Part shown: piece by piece, positions 1 through 10,820 of the stretch
How the letters are laid out: every line of letters starts with the position of its first letter
Numbering within the stretch: the first letter of the stretch is position 1
Assembly (NCBI GenBank): GCA_030052745.1
Contig: JANBVO010000021.1
Span: forward strand, 579,663-643,662
DNA: 64,000 nt
Direction: 5' to 3'
From: Pleurostoma richardsiae
Lineage: Eukaryota > Ascomycota > Sordariomycetes > Calosphaeriales > Pleurostomataceae
Program-made: the position numbers and the translations under genes
The notes under the pieces: model-generated
The model's input: the letters and a program-made list of their open reading frames with translations, nothing else
What the model was told of the DNA's origin: nothing
The model's database searches: none

Positions 1-247
1 GTCTACTGGTTCCCCTTCTACTACACCTTCAAATTTGTCTTCCTCCTCTGGCTGGCTCTGCCCACTTTCCGGTATGTATTAATCAGAGACCTTCCTTGGT
101 GCCGGGGGTGCTAACACTGAGCACAGTGGCGCCGACATTGTGTTCCGCTCCTTCATCCAACCGATCTTCGCCCGTTACTTCCACAGCTCTGCTTCCACCG
201 CATCTGGCCTGCGTGCGAAGGCCGACTCTCTGGGCAAGAGCGAGTAA
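1..247 (+). CDS. YOP1: Yop1/REEP5-family ER membrane-shaping protein, 3' end only
   Basis: The gene enters from the left edge, so only the last 63 residues are seen. Exons are <1..71 and 127..247. The intron 72..126 has a GTATGT donor and a CACAG acceptor and joins CG to T as Arg. The first exon encodes an aromatic, hydrophobic stretch beginning VYWFPFYYTFKFVFLLW, which matches the last hairpin of the TB2/DP1/HVA22 family. The second exon gives the amphipathic tail (GADIVFRSFIQPIFARYF) followed by a short Ser/Ala/Lys end. Yop1 proteins insert hairpins into the ER membrane, curve tubules and work with reticulons and Rab (Ypt) trafficking partners. The identification rests on the C-terminal third only; the start and the first hairpin lie outside the window. 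Confidence 0.85.
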
Positions 248-1465
248 AGCACCCACTGCTTGCGATCTCCTTATCATAGAGTGCGCGTGACTCTGATGGG
301 AGGATAGCTAACTCTCAAGGTTGGCTGTAACATGGAATGCCCTCCTCCCTTGTTATGTTGGACATGAGTGACGATCACGCGACCAACGGCTTGGGATGCA
401 TCGACAATCTGCAGGGTGTCGTTATACAATGGTAGCAAAGGTTAAGGCGGCGGAATAGCCTGCGATGGACTATGGGGTTTTCTTTTCCTTTGGCCGTATG
501 GTTGATGGGTGAGCCTTGCCTCCTTCTGCAGGTATGGCATGAAACGAAGGCGCTTTCAGTAGGGTTAATGGAGCCTACCAGCTCCGGAGGTCTGTGGAGT
601 CTGCTACTTTCCCTATAAACCGCATATGGATTCTCAAGACTATGATATAAAGCAAGTGGCGTGACTCTCACCTCGATCTCTCGGACAAGATGAACGTGCA
701 TCATTGAACCTGGACCCGAACACGAAGGTGCGACGGGAAGTCCTGTCGCTAAGATGGGTAGGGGAGTGCGGAGCACCCTACCAAAAGAACTGTCTCTCAG
801 CTTCCGATGAATCCGGCAGTATACAATGTAGGTTTTGGCTTTTAGACGGACTTTGTTATAGTCTTCCCCCTGAAGATTTCACAGATGTGTAGCTTATCTG
901 CACAGTAGATCCTCTAATTTAACCTCGCTGACGTGATAGTAGGAAATATTGTATGCTGAACTGTGTTTCCTGTTTCCCATTACGCCGTTTGGATGAGATA
1001 GGTAGGTAGGTAGTTCTTTTGGCAGTGTCCTCCGTACATGTATCCGTACAAGAGTGAATGATGGATTTCTGTGTGGGGCAGCGTAACAGTACAAGCATGT
1101 GGCGGAGCTTGCCTGTCGGGACGGACCTGCATTGATCAACCCGAATCCACTACTTCAGCCCGCCCGGATCCACGTCCATGAAACCACAGGTCAAGCAACC
1201 TCCTTTAAACAAGAGCCACGACATTGAGTACTTTTGCGACAGTGACTGCGCTCTCCAGCGGATCGCAGATAACGTCTCCAACTCGACGATATTATGAGTC
1301 GGTAGCAGTGCCGCCCACGACCACGTCGAACGAACAATTGATCATCTTCGGTGTCAGCCAGAGCACAGACAAGGCGAGAGGCTGCATACTGGAGCGCCGG
1401 ATAGTGACGGGATCGCAACTTTACGGCCTTGACTCGCAGATGCCCCGCGAGGGCGTGTCCTCGCG
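248..1465. other. Intergenic region between YOP1 and MID1
   Basis: About 1.2 kb that should contain the YOP1 3' untranslated region and the MID1 promoter. ORFs here are short, overlap on both strands and resemble no family I know. I see no tRNA, repeat or strong TATA box. Confidence 0.6.
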
Positions 1466-3443
1466 ATGCAGCTGACGCCTCTCCAATCACGATTGGCGGC
1501 ATCCGTCATCGCCTCGTGCCTGCTCATCATTATCTACTTCTCGCTGTTCAGCCCCCATTTCGCGCTTGCCCTCGAGCTCGAACACCGCTCTCCGATAATA
1601 TTCGACGATGGAGTGGTTCTAGAGAGGTCGCAAGACAGCTTAGACGGGAGGGGAGAGGAATATGAGCCGGACTTTGCGGCGTTCGAAAGGAGCATTATGG
1701 GGAGGGCGCCCGCCGGCGTGGTGTCCCTCGTGAATAATCAGCCCGTGCCGCTGAACTTGGAACCGGATACGACACAAGTGTTTGTGTTCGAATCGACCGA
1801 GATATTTGGCAGGGCGGAAGATTCTGCAAGGCTTGAGCTGCGAGGCGAGCATGACGGAATCGAGAACGAGATAAGAGATGTCGAGAAAAGAGATATAGCA
1901 GACATCGGAGATGAAGAGGAGGAAGAGGCCATCAACGGCGTATCGAAGAGGCAGTCGACGAAGAAAGTCTACATCTCTGCAAACACCTGCCTCCAGCCGC
2001 AGCGTGCTACGCAGACGGACATGGACCCTCCACAGCTTACACTCTACGTCGCCACGTCGTCCAAGAACCAATCCCCAGGACCAGATGCTGACATGGGGCA
2101 GCAGCAATTCAGGGTCTTCACTGAGGGAGCGGTGATGTACGAGATGGAAACTTCCGGAGACATTTACCTGAGCATCTCGGCGCCTTCGGTTGCGACGGTG
2201 TTCTCTGGAACATACAACTTCCAGGTGGCCGTATCCGTGGATGCCTACTACCATAGCTATGACGATTCCTCGGACGCTGATCTCATATGGGTGGACAGCG
2301 ACGCTTCATCCGCCCTGTTGATGACCCACAACCTGACAGACAGTCAGGACTCCACCGTGGACGACGAGATCATGAGCAAGGAACCATACGTCATGTTCGC
2401 ACAGAACGCCGAAGACGTCTCCATCAATGGCTTGCAGTATTCCTACTGCGGACTGACCAACTATGCTCAGATTGCGGCAGTTAACAACGGCAAATTTGCG
2501 AGCATGGTCACCACGGGCATGACCAAGCGGGGCGCTGGGAACTTGCCAAAGCAGCAGTTCTACTTCAGTGGCCTCAACGCTAGCTCTAGCTATCAGGGGA
2601 TCCTCGCGAATAACACGAACTCTAGCACTACTGAGAGCAATGTAGTGGGAGGAGGCGGACATGTTTTCAGGGCCACCAACTTTACTACGAAGTCAGGTAA
2701 GGTTCTCCAGGCGTCACTTTTGTCCTCAATCTCTCTAACGCACGTGTAAAGTTGGTGGTAACTGTGCGGTTGTGTTCAACCTCACGTTCTGCGACCAGGT
2801 GGCGTACGCAGTGCCGAGCAACCCAAGCAAGAACACCACAGAACTTTCCAACTTCTACGACGACTACGCAAAGTCAATGTACGGCAATTTCGAGAAGGTT
2901 CTTGCCCAGATTCCCTGCAACACGTCATCTACGCAGCGCTACTCCCTCGTGCGCGACTGTGACGACTGCGCCGCCGCGTACAAGGCGTGGCTCTGCTCCG
3001 TGACGATCCCGCGTTGCGAGGACTTCTCCGCCACAGACGACTGGCTCCAGCCGCGGGCCATCACGCAGCCCTTCCCCGACGGGTCCTCCCTGGCGCAGGA
3101 CGTCCTGAGCGACAAGCGGGACATGCTGGCGTTCACCACGTCGCGCAACCCGCTGATCGACGAGGTCATCAAGCCCGGGCCGTACAAGGAGGTGCTCCCA
3201 TGCGAGGACCTGTGCTACACCCTCGTCCAGAGCTGCCCCGCCGCGATGGGGTTCTCGTGTCCGCAGCCCGGCATGACGGCGTTCAACACCAGCTACGGCA
3301 GGAGGACCAAGGAGGACGCCAACGGTGTCATCACCTGCAATTATCCGGGATCGGCGCACTTCTTCTCGTCCTCTGTCAGGGCTTCGGTCCCGTGGGTGCT
3401 GCTGTCTGCCGCAACGGGTTTGTTGGCGGTTGTCTTGCTGTGA
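1466..3443 (+). CDS. MID1: Stretch-activated Ca2+ channel regulatory subunit Mid1
   Basis: Two exons, 1466..2696 and 2752..3443, give 640 residues. The intron (GTAAGG to AAAG) joins G to TT as Val. Mid1 partners the pore protein Cch1 in the plasma membrane/ER high-affinity Ca2+ uptake system used in mating, tip growth and cell-wall or ER stress. Visible features: an N-terminal hydrophobic segment at about residues 9-35 serving as signal or anchor, an acidic and poorly ordered stretch to about residue 165, many N-glycosylation sequons (NLT, NAS, NTN, NFT), then a Cys-rich second half from about residue 411 with repeated CxxC-type spacing (for example CDDC, CEDLC), and a short hydrophobic C-terminus ending AVVLL. 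Length and the cysteine-rich half match the family. The start is the first ATG in the open frame just ahead of the hydrophobic segment. Confidence 0.88.
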
Positions 3444-4541
3444 ATGTCTTCGTCGGTTCAATGGAGTGTCACGACTAATGGGTCTATGAAATTTTGGTAT
3501 GGCGTTGGGAGTTTCGCTGATATCAATTTGTCGGTCATCGGGCTTTTGAAGATCCTGTCCAGCTTGCAGGGTTGAACGTACGGATGCGGTTGTCGGATAG
3601 AAGCACCACGAACGTAAGGGGGCCTGCTGATGTATTCACGGTGTCATGATGGTACCCTCTATAATACAGCGTAAAAAAGCAATATGTACCCTTCAGTCTC
3701 GTATACCCCTTGATGTTACAATATCCAACTGATCGGTGCCCATGGACTGATATTGAAATAATTCCTGGTCCCTCGCAGATAGGGACCGTCTTCGCGCCTT
3801 GCACCTGGATATACACCGTACTATGTACAACGCCCGTCCTCCTGCACAGCTTCAAGCCATGAGACGTCTGGCGGGAATGAGGAATGGACGTCTTGCTTCT
3901 CCCGTGTCATCACTGGCACACTGTGAGCATGATCTCGTGGCAAGGCACCCATCCCCTAACCAGGTCTATTACCACATATGGCATCTTCACCCACCACTGC
4001 CCTAATCGTCAGGCCCCAGCCTCAACCTTCCCTTATAGTGTCTAAAAGCGACCAAAAATCGCATCGGGGCAGGACCATCAGAAACACGCAATGCCATTAG
4101 ACGTGCTTGCCACGTTCAAACGGGCCCACGTCCATGAAATGGCTTCCCATGAGGAAAACTAAGACTTTTCCGGTCGCCTTAAGCTGATTCTTTTGCTCCT
4201 CCGTTCAACTCCTCTCCTCTCCCCAGCCCTTCCGATCTTTTTTTCTTCTTCCTCTGTTTTTCTTCTTCGCATTTCTCCTTGATGGATTTTGCCTTCTTCC
4301 CTTCTTTCCTACTTACGCCGCTTGTACCAGGTGATCAAGCACTGTCTCCATCACCCCCAGCCGTGAAGTGGTTCATCGTCCTTGCTCTGAAGTTCCCTCA
4401 GCATGCTCTCGCCGTCAAGTCTCCGCAATATGCTCCACGAGAAGCAGCCACATCATTCACGACACAACGACGCCATATCTCAGCGCGAAGAGAGAATGCG
4501 GATGGGCCAACCTGGCTTGAGCCATGCAATAGACCCCTGTC
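3444..4541. other. Intergenic region downstream of MID1
   Basis: About 1.1 kb between two convergent genes. No convincing coding region. Its right part holds the pyrimidine-rich tract listed separately. Confidence 0.55.
4191..4280 (+). promoter_or_regulatory. Pyrimidine-rich, promoter-like tract without an assigned gene
   Basis: Roughly 90 bases are almost pure C/T on the plus strand, with long TTCTTCTT-type runs, and end at an ATG at about 4282. Such tracts commonly sit just ahead of transcription starts in filamentous fungi. The only plus-strand ORF after it (4279..4803) has no recognisable protein and runs antisense through the small mitochondrial-type gene, so a non-coding or antisense transcript is the likelier product. 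This is inference from composition. Confidence 0.3.
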
Positions 4542-4980
4542 TCACCGCGACGCCTGCTGCTGCTGCTGCTTCTGCAAGCTCTTGACCTCGCTCTCTAACG
4601 CGGCGATCTCAGCTACGCTTGAGCGGTCAGCCGGCTCGCCGGGACCAACGGAGGAAAGCACAAGTCCAGAACTCACATGTCTTCTCCGCGCGGATCTCAT
4701 CCGTCTCAAGCTTCGACCAGCCCCAGTAGGCGACCTGGTACGTGAAGATGGCCATGAGCGAGACCTTGGCGATGGGGCGGCCGAAGGTCTTGTAGAAGGA
4801 TGACTAGAATGTGCTTAGATGAGTATAGGAGCTCAGGGGCTAGGATAGGAGCAGGAGGGGAATATGTACCGAAGGTGAGGGAGGCTGTGATGAGTTGAGC
4901 CGGCGCTGGACCGCTTGTACCGGAGTGCTCGACGCGGTCCGTAGCCGCCGGGCGGCAGAGGATGCCCCTCGTGGAATCAT
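4542..4980 (-). CDS. Small single-TM protein with mitochondrial-type presequence, function unknown
   Basis: Three exons on the minus strand, 4870..4980, 4677..4803 and 4542..4612, close to 102 residues. Donors are GTACAT and GTGAGT; acceptors are CTAG and GTAG. The N-terminus (MIPRGASSAARRLRTASSTP) is basic, Ser/Ala/Arg-rich and lacks acids, typical of a matrix-targeting presequence with a likely cut near the RRLNSS site. Then follow a GRPIAKVSL motif, one membrane segment at about residues 48-65 (LMAIFTYQVAYWGW), a charged linker and a C-terminal coiled coil (EIAALESEVKSLQKQ) ending in five Gln. The layout fits a mitochondrial inner-membrane protein with a short coiled-coil tail. I do not recognise a named family. 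No single exon is large enough to stand out as an ORF, so the support is the in-phase splicing and coherent protein architecture. Confidence 0.68.
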
Positions 4981-5487
4981 TGTAGGAAGCTTAGCGTGTT
5001 ATATGCTAACAGATCCTTTGAGCCGACAATGTCACCTCATGTGTGATGTATCGAGGCGCTATCAAGATGAACGCTGTGAGTGAAGTTTTGAGGCTTGACG
5101 ATCATTTACCGTAGCACCCAGCAGGCACGTCCCGAACGCGGAATGTGATTGGTGGTCCCCGCAGAGCTAGCATCCACTGCACGGGTAACTCTTAGACCCC
5201 TGCCGCCCTTGAGTGTGGAGGCAGCGAGCTTCGGACGACACGTCTCCAAAAAAAAGAAGCCAGATTGAGAGCGATCTGTCCCTAATTCGCCGCCGCTACT
5301 TATTATACCTACGCAAGAGGCTTGACACAGTCACAGCGCGACGACCCGACCACGTATATATCATCCCTTTCGACCCTCATCACGAACAGCAACCGCCGAT
5401 TGCTCCTGTCCGAGCTCGATATACATCTGGCTCCTGTCCTCGACGTTGCTCATCCATCCGCGCCCACATCCCCTCCACACAGACACA
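4981..5487. promoter_or_regulatory. Divergent intergenic region
   Basis: About 500 bases between two divergent small genes, so it should hold both promoters. AT-rich TATA-like strings lie at about 5300 (TTATTATACC) and 5354 (GTATATATC) ahead of the RAMP4 start. No other feature was found. Confidence 0.4.
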
Positions 5488-5882
5488 ATGGTTCGTCTCC
5501 TTTCCACACCAGCCAGCCATTCAATCTCACAGCGCATGCATGAGCCATAGCCATAGCCAACATTAGATGACTGACGCCCGGCGGAATACAGGCCCAGACC
5601 CCCGAGCAGCGGCGGCGGAATCTCAAGTTCGCCAAGGAGCAGGACGCCCGGCGTGGCAAGTCCGAGGAGCAGCTCAAGAAGCGGGCCAAGGACGTGCCCA
5701 AGTCGCCCATCTCGCCACTCTGGCTCGGTAGGCTCTCCCGACAAACAATTCCCATCACCAGGCCTCCCCAGCTTGCTGCCTTGATGTCCGATTTGACTAA
5801 CCGTGATCTGGCAGGTGTCCTTGGCTTTGTCGTCTTTGGCGGTCTGATATTCGAAATTCTTTCCCGGATGTTCTTTCGCTAG
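5488..5882 (+). CDS. YSY6: RAMP4/Ysy6-type stress-associated ER protein
   Basis: Exons 5488..5490, 5592..5727 and 5815..5882 give 68 residues. The start codon alone forms exon 1 (ATG then a GTTCGT donor), and the second intron has GTAGGC and GCAG ends. The product begins MAQTPEQRRRNLKFAKEQDA, has a Lys/Arg-rich charged N-terminal half, a KSPISP motif, and one C-terminal membrane segment (LGVLGFVVFGGLIFEIL) ending SRMFFR. Size, motif order and tail anchor are those of the RAMP4/SERP1/Ysy6 family, which sits on the ER translocon and protects new membrane proteins during stress. Without the first intron the ATG frame stops after about 20 residues, which supports the split start codon exon. Confidence 0.88.
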
Positions 5883-6173
5883 GGGAGCGCAAGAGTCAGC
5901 GAGGAAGTGAGGAGGAGGAGTTACAAAAGCGAGTTGCCACGGGACGAAGAATTTGGCGCGAATAAGAAGAGCATACGGAGTTACTTGTAACATTACCGCC
6001 GACATTACGGCGAGGCGGTGACAAAGATATGACGGTTCTTGGTCTTTCAATAGCGTTTTCGGGTGAGCAAGGGCAAATCTCAGTTTGGTATATCATTACA
6101 TCCAGTCTCCATGGCGCCCTGAAGCATGTCCCCAGCATTGCTATCACAGGCCGTAATGCGCAGCAGCAACCCC

Positions 6174-7514
6174 CTATGCGCCGAGGCCTCTCTTCTGCCC
6201 TCCCGTCTCGAACTTCTGGTAGATCCCAGCATTGAACTGCTTCTCCAGGTCGTCCGTCACATGCTTTATATCCAGCTTCTCCCGGGATGCGCCCGTCGAG
6301 TCTCCCAGAGAGACGCCGTGCTTCTTGCCGCCCAGCAGTCTCATGAACTTCTCCTGGCGCTTGGCTCCGCCCTCGAGGCCCCGGACATTCCACTGCTCGG
6401 CCGCATCAGCCGCAGGCTTCTTCGCCTCGGACGGAGGTGCCGCGTCGGGCTCATCAGCGGCCTTCTGCTTCTTCTCCTTCTTGGACTTCTTATGCTTGTC
6501 CTTCGGGGATGCCGCCGCAACTTCGATCAGCGAGGCGCCGCCCTCGGACTCGCGCTTCCGCTTCTTCTCAGCTTTCTTGTCCTTCTTGGTCGGCTTCTCG
6601 TCGACGTCCATCGGCTCAGGCTCGGCGACAGTTCCTAGCTCTACCTCATCCTCGCCTGTCTCGTGCTTCTTCTGCTTCTTCTTTTTCTTGTCTTTCTTGC
6701 CCTCCTTGGATTTCTTAGACTGCTTCTTCACAGTTTCATCCTCTGATTCTTCTTCATCCTCCGTGTCGGGCTCCACCTCAGCGTCGAGCTTTGCGCCTTG
6801 ATCGTCGTCGCCGGAGCTTTCGTCAGAGCTGTTGTCATCGTGCTGCTCATTTATCTCGGGCTCAGCTTCGAAGTCATCAGCATCCTCGGCAGAATTCTCA
6901 TCATTGGAGTCCTCTTCGGAGCTGGTATCGTCGTCCTGAGCCTTGCTCTTCCGGTTTTTGGAATTTTTACGCTCGACGTTAGCGCTGGTGGTACCGTTCC
7001 CGGCGTCTTCGTTCTATTCATCAAGGAGAATGGGTTAGTGATTTGTATCACAAGACATCAGCAGCAATTGAAGGTCAAGCACCCACCTCCTTCAGCTCTG
7101 TGAGGTACTGGTATCTCGCTCTCGCCTTCTGTGCCTCCTCCAGGATCTTTTTCGCCTGCGCCTCGAGCTTCTCGGCCCGCTTTAGCATGTGCCGTCGCTT
7201 CTTCTCGCGCTTCAGAGGTGTCTCAGCAGCAGCAGCCTTCGTTTCCTTGCCGGGGGTTTCGTGCTCGCCTGCCCATGATGCGGTGCGCTCCTTCGACTTC
7301 TTAGACTTCTTCGTCTCGGACTTGTCCTTCTCAGCTGTGGCGGCTCCCTTGTCTTTCCGCTCCTTCTTGTGCTTGAGCTTGGCCTCTGCGGACCGAGAGT
7401 GTCGGGATTAGTTCACGATAACCAGGCAAAGGAAGCGTCACCGCGAACAAAGAGAGGAGGGTCAGGCTTACCCTTTTTAGGCGTGAGACCATCGGTACCT
7501 GTGAGGCGCGCCAT
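6174..7514 (-). CDS. KNOP1-like nucleolar protein with C-terminal SMAP domain
   Basis: Exons 7472..7514, 7087..7385 and 6174..7013 give 393 residues. Donors are GTAAGC and GTGGGT; acceptors are GCAG and ATAG. Almost the whole protein is low-complexity: Lys-rich blocks with many NLS-like strings, a likely coiled coil (residues about 75-110, LKREKKRRHMLKRAEKLEAQ), and acidic Ser/Asp/Glu stretches. The only folded-looking part is the end, with RQEKFMRLLGGKK followed by LEKQFNAGIYQKFETG and KRGLGA. This fits the small-acidic-protein-like (SMAP) domain at the C-terminus of KNOP1/TSG118 proteins, which bind nucleolar RNA-processing factors. Nucleolar location is inferred from composition and family; the precise role is unknown. 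Confidence 0.72.
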
Positions 7515-8390
7515 CGTGATCGTACGATACCAATGACGGGATCCTGGATGTTGAAAGTCGAGGTGGGTGAGCTCCCAGAACTTTTTTTGGAGGTGGGAGA
7601 GCTTCGTCGCCTCCGATTGGATGGATTGGTCTTTTTGATAGAAAGGCTCATGGTTTCTGCCGTCTTTATTTCCAAGGCGGTGACGCTGGGAGGGTCCACT
7701 GTGGGGTGCACCAGCAAGGTCCGTACCTGAAGCTTCATCTTGAACCTAAGGTACTATTACTGTATTAATTATATGTAATCCACATCTGAACCTCATAAGG
7801 CCGGACATGATTGTGTCGCATTTATCACTACGGAGTTATGCAAACCTGCGGTGAACACAAGACTTATCCTGCTAACCTCAAGCATGCCTTGCCGGCTCCC
7901 GAGCCAGACTGGAACTTTCTGCTGCTGAAGCGACGTCCACACCCAACTCAAGGCTCATAGAGCTAGAGCAGCAATGGAAAAGGTATTCACGTGGGACAGA
8001 AGATGTAACTACCTTGCTGGCTTGCTAATAGTGCTTTTCCCGCTCGTCATGGCAATTCGATGGCAGGTCGGATGGTAGTGACGGACCCATATCAGACTCA
8101 AGCCCATGGTGAAACCAACTACCAGTCTGTGTCTTCTCGCGTCTTCGTCCGTTTGGAAAGCACCTTAACGCAGACAGATGCCTTACGCCGCATCCTACGT
8201 TCACGTTCCAAGCCTCTAAACTATTTTTGCGCATATGCCGTCCCTCCGGCGGCGGTTCCGAAGCATAGACGAGCCTAAGTATAGCAAGGCTAGATAGAGG
8301 GCACCTTCTGAGTAATGCAACCACGAACTACCTCTGTAAGGCCAGGGGCAATACTAAGATCCAAAGTATCACCGGCCGGGGACGTGCAAT
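7515..8390. other. Intergenic region
   Basis: About 0.9 kb upstream of the KNOP1-like gene and downstream of the NYN-LOTUS gene. Only short overlapping ORFs; no element recognised. Confidence 0.55.
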
Positions 8391-9173
8391 CTACGCTTGC
8401 TTGTCACGCACGTACATGACCGGCGGCTTGCCCGCTCCAGGGGTGCGCTGCTCCACCTCAAACAGTCCCGTGGCGATGATCAGCTCGCTCAGCTTGGCGT
8501 AGCCGAAGGTGCGCGGGTCGAAGTCGGGTTGCTGCTTCGTGATGAAGAAGCCGACGGCGGCCAGGCTCGACCAGCCGTCGTCCATCGACAGAGCCTGCAC
8601 AGCATTCCGCAGGACCCGCACCAGCTCCGTCTGCGGGGCCGCCGGTTCCACGGCCCGCCTCTTCGGCGCGGGGGCGGCGCCGGCCTCGTCGCCGTCGGGC
8701 GCGGGCGTCGGGACGGCGGGCGGCTCCTCGTTGTAGACGAGGTTCTCGACGTAGACGAACTTGTCGCAGGCGGCGACGAAGGGCTTGGGGGTCTTCTGGT
8801 GGCCGAAGCCGTAGACGACGCGGCCGGACTCGCGCAGGCGCGCGGCCAGGCGGGTGAAGTCGCTGTCGCTGGAGACGAGGCAGAAGCCGTCGAAGCGGTC
8901 CGAGTACAGCAGGTCCATGGCGTCGATGATCATGGCCGAGTCCGTGGCGTTCTTGCCCTGCGTGTAGGCGAACTGCTGGATCGGCTGGATCGACTGCCGC
9001 AGCAGGTGCTCCTTCCAGGGGTTCAGCCCGGTGCCGGTCCAGTCGCCGTAGGCCCGCTTCACGAAGGCGGTGCCGTACTTTGCGACCTCCGCGAGGAGCG
9101 GCTCTATCCGGCTCGGCTGGGCGTTGTCGGCGTCAATGAGCACGGCGAGCTTGACGGTGGCCTCGCCGACCAT
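8391..9173 (-). CDS. LabA/DUF88-type NYN nuclease-like protein with C-terminal LOTUS (OST-HTH) domain
   Basis: A single uninterrupted exon of 260 residues. Residues about 8-150 are a NYN/PIN-like domain with the acidic positions expected for Mg2+-dependent RNase centres: LIDADN near the start, ATDSAMIIDAMDLL in the middle and SSDSDFTRLAARLRE, then the KPFVAACDKFVYVENL block. After a Pro/Ala linker, residues about 185-255 form a LOTUS/OST-HTH domain (DDGWSSLAAVGFFITKQ, FGYAKLSELI, MYVRD end). This exact two-domain order is common in bacteria, where LabA-like proteins are putative RNA nucleases or RNA-binding regulators; LOTUS domains bind RNA or partner helicases. The lack of introns and the bacterial architecture suggest horizontal origin, though this is inference. 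Substrate unknown. Confidence 0.85.
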   Translation of the reverse strand: MVGEATVKLAVLIDADNAQPSRIEPLLAEVAKYGTAFVKRAYGDWTGTGLNPWKEHLLRQSIQPIQQFAYTQGKNATDSAMIIDAMDLLYSDRFDGFCLVSSDSDFTRLAARLRESGRVVYGFGHQKTPKPFVAACDKFVYVENLVYNEEPPAVPTPAPDGDEAGAAPAPKRRAVEPAAPQTELVRVLRNAVQALSMDDGWSSLAAVGFFITKQQPDFDPRTFGYAKLSELIIATGLFEVEQRTPGAGKPPVMYVRDKQA

Positions 9174-10820
9174 TGTCTATCAACTTGTATCGTAGTTCAG
9201 CCCAGGGGTGGCTAGCTATTGCATGTGACTATCTGGGACAGGTGAGCATTGCTCTCTTGGAGTAATACTGACTGACTGATGGTCTTTCTCGCTGCCATAA
9301 CGGCCCAACCAGTTGCTTTCCAGTTTAGCGTTTCATTGGTTGAAGTGTTACTCCAGACGTTTGGGACACCGTGCACTCAGCTCACAACGGTACAGCACCC
9401 AATGGCAGTTTTGTCCCTAAAGCCAGTCTTCTCGTTCTGTCCATCACCTGATTCTCCAGCTCCCCGCCGCTCTCGAGTCTCTCATCTCCTCCAACCTCCC
9501 GGGATTCCGGCGTAATAGCAATTCCCACAGTCGTCGCGTCCCATCTACCTGGCTTTTCTGCCTGCCTGTTCTACCTGCAGCCCACCCCGCGCGTCAAGTG
9601 ATCCCGGGTCCCGCCCAGGCATCAACGCCCTTGCGCATGGCCGGCGTCGCAACCACTGCGCCTACGGAAACGCACCTGCGCTACATACGTGGTGCTACTC
9701 CCCTGCACGCACAACACCATCTGCAGCCCTCTGGGGCCCTCGGGGGAGAAAGCGTGCGCGCGTACATACATACGCAGGCCTCGTGGTGCCTAGCAGCCAA
9801 GGCACACACCACCCGACCTCTCATGCAGCGGTGGGTGGGTGGTGTGCCATGCCATGCTTCCCAGCTCCGATGCCCCGGTCCATGCAGGGTAGCAGGCTAG
9901 CAGGGGAGGGGAGAAGGGGGGAGGAGGGAGGGGGGAAAGAGGAAGAGACGAGACGAGACGAACAAATTACTTGGTACTACTCCAATAAGTTACTCTTCTT
10001 TCTTTTCCCCGGAGTTGTTGGCCCTGGGTCCCTGCCTCGGCCGAGCGTCCGCACCGCCCCAAGCAAACAAAACCGTTGCGTCCCGAGCGGAGGGAAGTTC
10101 CGCCGCAGCAGGGTTGCTCCAGCCGCAAGGGCATCAAAGGGGAAAAGAATTGCGAAACCCAGCAGAGGCCCTGCCACGGTGTGACAGGGGTTTTTGCAGG
10201 TTGCGGTCCTTTATTAATACACAGTTGTCTCTTTTCGGGCTGGTATTCGCTCCGCTCGGTTGTCTCGAAGCATCCCCCTTGCCCGTGTACTGGGCAGTAT
10301 CCACGCCTGTAGGGGGCACGGACGCGCGATGGCCTCCCATTGCCTCACAGTGGCAGCGCAAGCAAACGTGATATCGAAAGATGAGACATCTATATTCTCT
10401 GAGTTTACGAGAGGGGTATATGCAATAATAACTTGACATCGAATCGTAATGGTAGTAGAGATCATTCAGCCGTAGCCAGACTCCCAGCAAATGAATATCC
10501 GCCGTCTAGCCCCAACTCCTCCTGCCCATCCCCCTTGGCGAGGGAGCCCATCGACGTGTCCTGCTAAGCAGCACTTCGTACCCTGACCAACGACAGCGTA
10601 GGAGACTGTGAGGGCTGTGTAAGGGGGCCAAGTCTGCAAGTTGCGCTGTATTCGCTTCGTGTCTTGGATTCCACTCCCCGGCGAAAATGCCTGAGGAACA
10701 TGACGTCGTAAGATGGGGTCTCTTCAGCGCAGCTTGACCTTCTAAGCCCCTTGTGAGTCCACGAAGAGAGCCCACGTTATAGCCGACTGAGAGGAGATGT
10801 TTCGCCTTCGCTCTTTTCTC
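9174..10820. other. Intergenic region with purine tract
   Basis: About 1.6 kb holding the NYN-LOTUS promoter and the 3' side of the bZIP gene. Several overlapping ORFs under 140 codons on both strands have no protein-like character. Contains the purine tract listed separately. Confidence 0.5.
9899..9962 (+). repeat. G-rich purine tract, possible G-quadruplex
   Basis: A stretch of about 60 bases is nearly all G and A, with at least six runs of three or more G within 40 bases, followed by GAGAC repeats. It fits the loose G-quadruplex pattern on the plus strand. Function unknown. Confidence 0.4.
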
